Shown piece after piece: positions 63,127 through 64,000 of a stretch of 64,000 nucleotides of DNA (positions within the stretch are counted from its first letter, which is position 1; each line of letters starts with the position of its first letter). A model generated the notes under the pieces. It did not search any database, was not told the DNA's origin, and saw only the letters and a program-made list of their open reading frames with translations. The position numbers and the translations under genes are program-made. The DNA lies in assembly GCF_019575955.1 (NCBI RefSeq), contig NZ_CP080575.1, positions 806,001 through 870,000 of the forward strand. The letters are read 5' to 3'. The stretch comes from Nesterenkonia pannonica. GTDB taxonomy: Bacteria; Actinomycetota; Actinomycetes; Actinomycetales; Micrococcaceae.

Positions 63127-64000
63127 GTGCTGAACCTGCACCGCCTGTGGACCCGGTCGCTTCGCCTTCGTGCGGTGCTGCTGACCGGCCTGTTCACGCT
63201 GCTGGGCACGGGGCTGGTGGCCTCGTTCCTCATCTCGCAGGTGACGGACGGGTTCTTTCAGGAGCGCTTCGAGCAGGTGGAGACCGAGGCCACGAGCGGC
63301 CTGGGCTATGTGCGCAGCAGTCTGGACACTCTGCCCTCCACGGAGACCACTGCGGTCAATGACTATGTGACCAGCACCTTCAGCGACATCTCGGGGCGAC
63401 GAGCCTGCCCCGGGAGACGATGCTGGTGCCGTTGGAGGATGCGGAGAACCTGTCGGTGCAGCCGCGCGCCACGGGTGGGGTGGACCCTGACGAGGTCATC
63501 ACGGACGAGATGCGGGATGCGGTCCTGGGAGGCCAGGAGCAGTACTGGCAGTCGATCAGCTACGTCAACGAGAACGGCGACACGGTTCCCGGTGTGATCT
63601 TCGGCCTGCGGATCACCTCGCTTCCTCAGGGAGCACGTACGGCACCTTCTTCATCTATGACTTCTCCTCGGTGCAGGAGAACATCGACTTCGTCTTCCGG
63701 ATCCTCATGATCGGTGTGGGGATCCTGCTGGTGCTGAACATCGCGATCGCCCTGTGGCTCGCCCGGACCGTGGTGCGGCCGGTCTCCCAGGCTGCGGAGG
63801 TGTCGGAGCGCATCGCGGACGGTCAGCTGGATCAGCGTCTGGCGGTGGTGGGCGAGGACGAGATCGCCCGGCTGGGCCAGTCGTTCAACCGGATGGCGTC
63901 GAACCTTCAGGATCAGATCGTCCAGCTGGCGAACCTGTCGAAGATGCAGCAGCGCTTCGTCTCCGACGTCTCGCATGAGCTGCGCACCCGCTCACCACGA
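63127..64000 (+). CDS. mtrB: MtrB sensor histidine kinase, 5' part
   Basis: Membrane sensor of the MtrAB system, cut by the window end. First helix LRAVLLTGLFTLLGTGLVAS, extracytoplasmic domain, second helix (ILMIGVGILLVLNIAIALWL), a HAMP domain (ARTVVRPVSQAAEVSERIA) and the H box SDVSHELRT at the end. Breaks near 63400, 63630 and 63990. GTG at 63127 is the start, three bases after mtrA. Confidence 0.92.

Noticed and set aside
1..64000. CRISPR array, prophage, insertion sequence or integrase
   Set aside because: I saw no repeat-spacer pattern, transposase, integrase or phage structural gene on either strand.

Overview
The window is high-GC DNA from an actinomycete. The mtrA-mtrB pair, the fused AcLRV-type membrane protein, the SAM-I leader, the PspA/coiled-coil pair and the strongly acidic secreted and lipoprotein sequences suggest a member of the Micrococcales, possibly a halotolerant Micrococcaceae such as a Nesterenkonia-like organism; this placement is an inference. 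Almost every long gene is broken by one to several frame changes, mostly lost bases in G/C runs. A second, peculiar error replaces conserved Ala-Gly codons (GCCGGC) by GCTTAC or GTAAGC, sometimes with an indel. I therefore treat most breaks as consensus errors of an unpolished long-read assembly and annotate each gene across its breaks.

Layout. 1-9.3 kb (+): myo-inositol catabolism (aldolase, iolD, iolA, iolG, a second oxidoreductase) followed by a sugar ABC importer with its own promoter and operators. 9.3-16.1 kb (-): a sulfur-acquisition operon (metN, metI, two metQ-type lipoproteins, an acyl-CoA-dehydrogenase-like monooxygenase, an LLM-class FMN monooxygenase) under a SAM-I riboswitch, preceded by a flavin reductase. 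16.3-19.0 kb (-): the rest of the inositol block, iolR-like GntR regulator, iolB and a third Gfo/Idh oxidoreductase. 19.1-23.4 kb (-): the 2-methylcitrate cycle genes prpD, prpB, prpC with a GntR/FCD regulator. 23.4-26.6 kb (-): a reactive-sulfur operon (MBL-rhodanese persulfide dioxygenase, rhodanese-DUF2892, TauE exporter, CstR) behind two palindromic CstR operators. 26.7-36.5 kb: a complete selenocysteine system (selB, selA, tRNA-Sec gene selC, selD) next to a three-subunit formate dehydrogenase whose catalytic subunit has an in-frame UGA followed by a bacterial SECIS hairpin.

36.5-44.3 kb holds a LysR regulator and divergent DMT transporter, three or four poorly characterised membrane-anchored proteins and a sodium/solute symporter. 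44.3-45.9 kb is pdxS-pdxT (vitamin B6). 46-54.2 kb is envelope and stress related: PspA, a coiled-coil membrane protein, an HtrA protease, a LmbE-type deacetylase, a sigma-factor-like/RskA-like fusion, TrmL and a J-domain protein. 54.3-57.1 kb carries a cysteine desulfurase, chorismate mutase and mnmA (tRNA 2-thiouridine). 57.1-62.4 kb is a MoxR/DUF58/DUF4350/DUF4129 membrane operon, and the window ends in mtrA and a truncated mtrB.

The strongest biological stories are the self-contained Sec/formate dehydrogenase island with a visible SECIS, the SAM-riboswitch-controlled desulfurisation-like operon, the CstR operon with twin operators, shared TGTC-N2-GACA operators that tie the inositol transporter to the GntR regulator, and the sigma/anti-sigma-like fusion protein. 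I saw no CRISPR array, insertion sequence, integrase or phage gene.
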